A stretch of 64,000 nucleotides of DNA, from contig NZ_CP107935.1 of the NCBI RefSeq assembly GCF_036038375.1, positions 7,564,001-7,628,000 of the forward strand. The letters are read 5' to 3'. Position numbers and translations under genes: made by a program. Of this stretch, positions 61,813 to 64,000 are shown in pieces; position 1 is the stretch's first letter, and the number at the start of each line of letters is the position of its first letter. This stretch comes from Streptomyces sp. NBC_00414. GTDB taxonomy: Bacteria; Actinomycetota; Actinomycetes; Streptomycetales; Streptomycetaceae. The notes beneath the pieces were generated by a model. It was not told the origin of the DNA, made no database searches, and saw only the letters and a list, made by a program, of their open reading frames with translations.

Positions 61813-61880
61813 CGAGGAGCCTCACGGAGAGGAGCCTCACGGAGAGGAGCCTCACGGAGTGGAGCGGAGAGGAGCCTCAG
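61813..61880. repeat. 15-bp tandem repeat, three exact copies and a decayed fourth
   Basis: GAGGAGCCTCACGGA repeats exactly at 61813-61827, 61828-61842 and 61843-61857. A broken copy at 61868-61880 runs into the stop codon of the MocR gene. The rest of the 300-base gap before the PEP-enzyme gene contains no gene that I can see. Confidence 0.9.
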
Positions 61881-63286
61881 GGAGGTGGCAGCGCCGCGCA
61901 CAGCGCGTCGAGCGCGGCTCCGTAGGCGTACTCCGAGGGGGTGGCATAGCCCACGACCAGGCCGTCCGGCGCGGCCATGGCCGCCTCGGGGTGCCGGAAC
62001 TCCGCGAGCCCGTCCAGCGAGAGGCCCTGCCAGCCGGCGGCCTTCACCGCGGACCGCTCACTGCTGGGCGGCAACCGCAACACCGCGTGGAGCCCTGCCG
62101 CGATCCCGGTGACCTCGACATGCGGCGCGTGCGCGGCGAGCGCCCCGGTCAGCCGGTCCCGCCGCCCGCGGTACCGCTGCCGCATCCGCCGTACGTGACG
62201 GTCGTACGACCCCGACTCGACGAAGTCCGCGAGCGTCAACTGGTCCAGGACGCTCGCCCACGCCTCCCGCTCGCCCTTGACCGCCAGTACGTCCTCCACG
62301 TACCGCTCGGGAAGGACCATCCAGCCCAGCCGCAGCGCGGGCGACAGGCTCTTGCTGACCGAGCCGATGTGGATGACCCGCTCCGGATCCAGGCCCTGGA
62401 GCGCCCCGACGGGCTTGCGGTCGTAGCGGAACTCCCCGTCGTAGTCGTCCTCCAGAACCACCCCTCCACGCGCGCGTGCCCAGTCGATCACGGCGGCACG
62501 CCGTGCGGGATGCAACGGCCCGCCGGTCGGGAACTGGTGCGCGGGCGTGAGCAGCACGGCCCGCTCCCTGGCGAGGTCACCGACCTGCGCGCCGTCCTCG
62601 TCGAGGGCCAGCGGGACGGTCCGTACCCCTGCCGCCGCCAGCAGTTCCCGGTGGAAGGGGAGACCGTACGACTCGACGGCCAGGGAGCCCCGCAGAACCG
62701 TCGGGAAGAGCAGCCGCAGCGCGTGCGCGAAACCCGAACAGATCACGATCCGTCCCGGCTCGGTACGGACACCACGCGCGCGTGCCAGGTACTCCGTGAG
62801 CGCCTCCCGCAGTTCGGGCCGCCCCGCGGGATCACCTGGCCCGAACGCCTCGGTGGGGGCCCGCTGCAGAGCCCGCCGGTACGAGGCCAGCCAGGCGGTG
62901 CGCGGGAACGCCGACGCGTCCGGAGTGCCCTGACGCAGGTCGTGCCGTGGTCCACGCGCGCGTGGAGGTGCCTTTTTGGGTACGCGCGCCCCGGCCCCCA
63001 GCGGTTCCGCGCGCTCGGCGACCCGGGTGCCCGAGCCCTGGCGCGCCGTGAGCCAGCCCTCCGCGACCAGCTCGGCGTACGCGTCGGCCACCGTGTTCCG
63101 CACCAGGCCCAGATCGGCGGCGAGCGAGCGGTACGGGGGGAGGCGGGTGCCCGGAGCGAGCCGCCCGCTGCGGATCGCCTCGCGCAGAGCGCGGATCAGG
63201 GCGGCACGACGGCCGCCCGGACCGGACAGGTCCAGATGCAGGTCGGCGCCGATGCGCTCCGCGGAATTGACCCATGAATCCGTCAT
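61877..63286 (-). CDS. MocR/PdxR-type regulator (GntR head, aminotransferase-like body)
   Basis: A 469-residue protein. The winged helix (about 22-90) includes LIRALREAIRSGRLAPGTRL, then SLAADLGLVRNTVADAYAEL and WLTARQGSGTRVAE. The fold-type I aminotransferase-like domain (about 120-465) has EALTEYLARARGVRTEPGRI, VLEDDYDGEFRYDRKPVGAL and HIGSVSKSLSPALRLGWMVL, where the Lys in GSVSKSLSP binds PLP. Members sense PLP or amino compounds. The ATG at 63286 gives MTDSWVNSAER. It is divergent from a carboxymuconolactone-decarboxylase-like gene, 41 bases apart, the usual MocR-target arrangement. Confidence 0.92.
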   Translation of the reverse strand: MTDSWVNSAERIGADLHLDLSGPGGRRAALIRALREAIRSGRLAPGTRLPPYRSLAADLGLVRNTVADAYAELVAEGWLTARQGSGTRVAERAEPLGAGARVPKKAPPRARGPRHDLRQGTPDASAFPRTAWLASYRRALQRAPTEAFGPGDPAGRPELREALTEYLARARGVRTEPGRIVICSGFAHALRLLFPTVLRGSLAVESYGLPFHRELLAAAGVRTVPLALDEDGAQVGDLARERAVLLTPAHQFPTGGPLHPARRAAVIDWARARGGVVLEDDYDGEFRYDRKPVGALQGLDPERVIHIGSVSKSLSPALRLGWMVLPERYVEDVLAVKGEREAWASVLDQLTLADFVESGSYDRHVRRMRQRYRGRRDRLTGALAAHAPHVEVTGIAAGLHAVLRLPPSSERSAVKAAGWQGLSLDGLAEFRHPEAAMAAPDGLVVGYATPSEYAYGAALDALCAALPPP

Positions 63287-63327
63287 GAGAATGCACCCTA
63301 CTGGGGGTCTTTGAAGCACCTAGATTC

Positions 63328-63972
63328 ATGGACATGACGACGAACACGACGCAGTTGACGAACGCAGCGGGCGAGACGAGGGCGAACACCGGGGGTGACG
63401 CCCACGCCGGAGGTGACGCCCACGCCGGCGGCGCCGGTGTGGAAGACGGGGGCAATGGGGCCGCCGGGATGATCGGGGCGACCGGGGTGGCTGGGGCGAC
63501 CGGGGTGGCCGTACGGGTGGCCGAAAATGCTCGGCTCGACTTCGCGAAGTCCGCTCCCAAGGTCTTCCGCGCCCTCGTCGGCTTCGACGCCGCGGCCCGT
63601 GAAGGGCTCGACCCGGCCCTCGTCGAACTGATCCAGATACGCGCCTCGCACCTCAACCACTGCGCGTACTGCCTCCACATGCACACCAACGACGCCCGCA
63701 GGGCCGGCGAGAGCGAGGACCGGCTGCACATGGTCGCGGTGTGGCGCGAGGCCCCGCACTTCTTCACCGAGAGGGAGCGGGCGGCCCTCGCGCTGACGGA
63801 GGCGGTGACCCTCGTCGCCGACGGCGGTGTGCCGGACACCGTCTACGCCGAGGCCGCCGCACACTTCGACGACCGCGAACTGGCCCAGGTCCTGGCCCTG
63901 ATCCTCGCGATCAACACCTGGAACCGCGTCGCCCTGGCGACGGCGAAGACGGCGGGCACGGACCGACGCTGA
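63328..63972 (+). CDS. Carboxymuconolactone decarboxylase / AhpD-like protein
   Basis: A 214-residue protein. The first ~60 residues are a Gly/Ala/Thr-rich extension with a repeated GGDAHAG unit. The CMD/AhpD domain then shows LVELIQIRASHLNHCAYCLH, with the C-x-x-C-x3-H redox motif of AhpD-type peroxidases, and ALALTEAVTLVADGGVPDTV and LVLALILAINTWNRV-like LALILAINTWNRVALAT. It is probably a thiol-based peroxidase or a related small-molecule enzyme. It shares a 41-base promoter region with the MocR gene and is likely its target. The ATG at 63328 was used; an in-frame ATG six bases later is equally possible. Confidence 0.9.
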   Translation: MDMTTNTTQLTNAAGETRANTGGDAHAGGDAHAGGAGVEDGGNGAAGMIGATGVAGATGVAVRVAENARLDFAKSAPKVFRALVGFDAAAREGLDPALVELIQIRASHLNHCAYCLHMHTNDARRAGESEDRLHMVAVWREAPHFFTERERAALALTEAVTLVADGGVPDTVYAEAAAHFDDRELAQVLALILAINTWNRVALATAKTAGTDRR

Positions 63973-64000
63973 GCGCTGCCGGGAGACGGCGGGGCCAAGG

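Noticed and set aside
61813..61880. Coding role of the 15-bp repeat as an EEPHG peptide
   Set aside because: The plus-strand open frame covering it is a shadow of the MocR gene with no start signal or family match.

Overview
The window is high-GC actinobacterial DNA and almost certainly from a Streptomyces chromosome. Supporting signs are the rpsA / PAC2 / coaE neighbourhood, DUF6343 and DUF397 proteins, XRE (Scr1-type) regulators paired with DUF397 proteins, frequent GTG and TTG starts, and a dispersed intergenic element (GGGGCGCGGGGAACTGCGCG and variants) at gene 3' ends. No tRNA, rRNA, CRISPR array, transposase or prophage gene was recognised.

Region 1 (1-16.6 kb) is housekeeping and metabolic: a cut-off methyltransferase gene; rpsA with a textbook promoter and terminator; a PAC2 protein; coaE; a TPR protein; small membrane proteins; a family 5 uracil-DNA glycosylase; a GntR regulator with a [2Fe-2S] protein, divergent from an NCS1 permease and a hydantoin/Asp/Glu-racemase-like enzyme (a probable ureide or hydantoin locus with a visible palindromic operator); a GH6 glycanase; a gamma-carbonic-anhydrase-like protein; a Rid-family protein; and a Tat-exported PGRP amidase.

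Region 2 (16.7-46.2 kb) looks like a defence island with at least three multi-gene modules. (a) A 2302-residue DEAD/DUF1998 helicase with a C-terminal Vsr/DUF559-like nuclease domain overlaps by ATGA a gene for a RelE/ParE-like domain fused to a UvrD-type helicase. A beta-family (T4 beta-like) protein and a multi-pass membrane protein are transcribed divergently from it. A short protein with a possible RHIM-like amyloid motif converges on it. (b) A DUF262 protein, an AAA ATPase (OLD/DUF3696 type) and an unknown protein form a tight operon. (c) A Ser/Thr kinase, a SNF2/RapA-type helicase and a 1694-residue Eco57I-type adenine methylase form an operon that recalls Pgl/BREX and class 1 DISARM but lacks their other core genes. 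The 3' half of the methylase gene is clearly lower in GC than its 5' half, which suggests exchange of the target-recognition part. Between modules lie two XRE/DUF397 pairs, one with a divergent HATPase gene, and a short membrane-peptide gene with its own terminator.

Region 3 (46.5-64 kb) returns to ordinary chromosome: a FUSC-type efflux protein, an EEP-family hydrolase, an amidohydrolase, a DUF899 protein, a 56-residue conserved-looking protein, an ABC transporter, a third XRE/DUF397/HATPase set, a membrane-anchored tyrosine phosphatase, a PEP-synthase/rifampin-phosphotransferase-like enzyme coupled to a membrane protein, and a MocR regulator divergent from an AhpD/CMD-like gene.

All functional calls come from reading the sequence and from memory of protein families; no database search was run.
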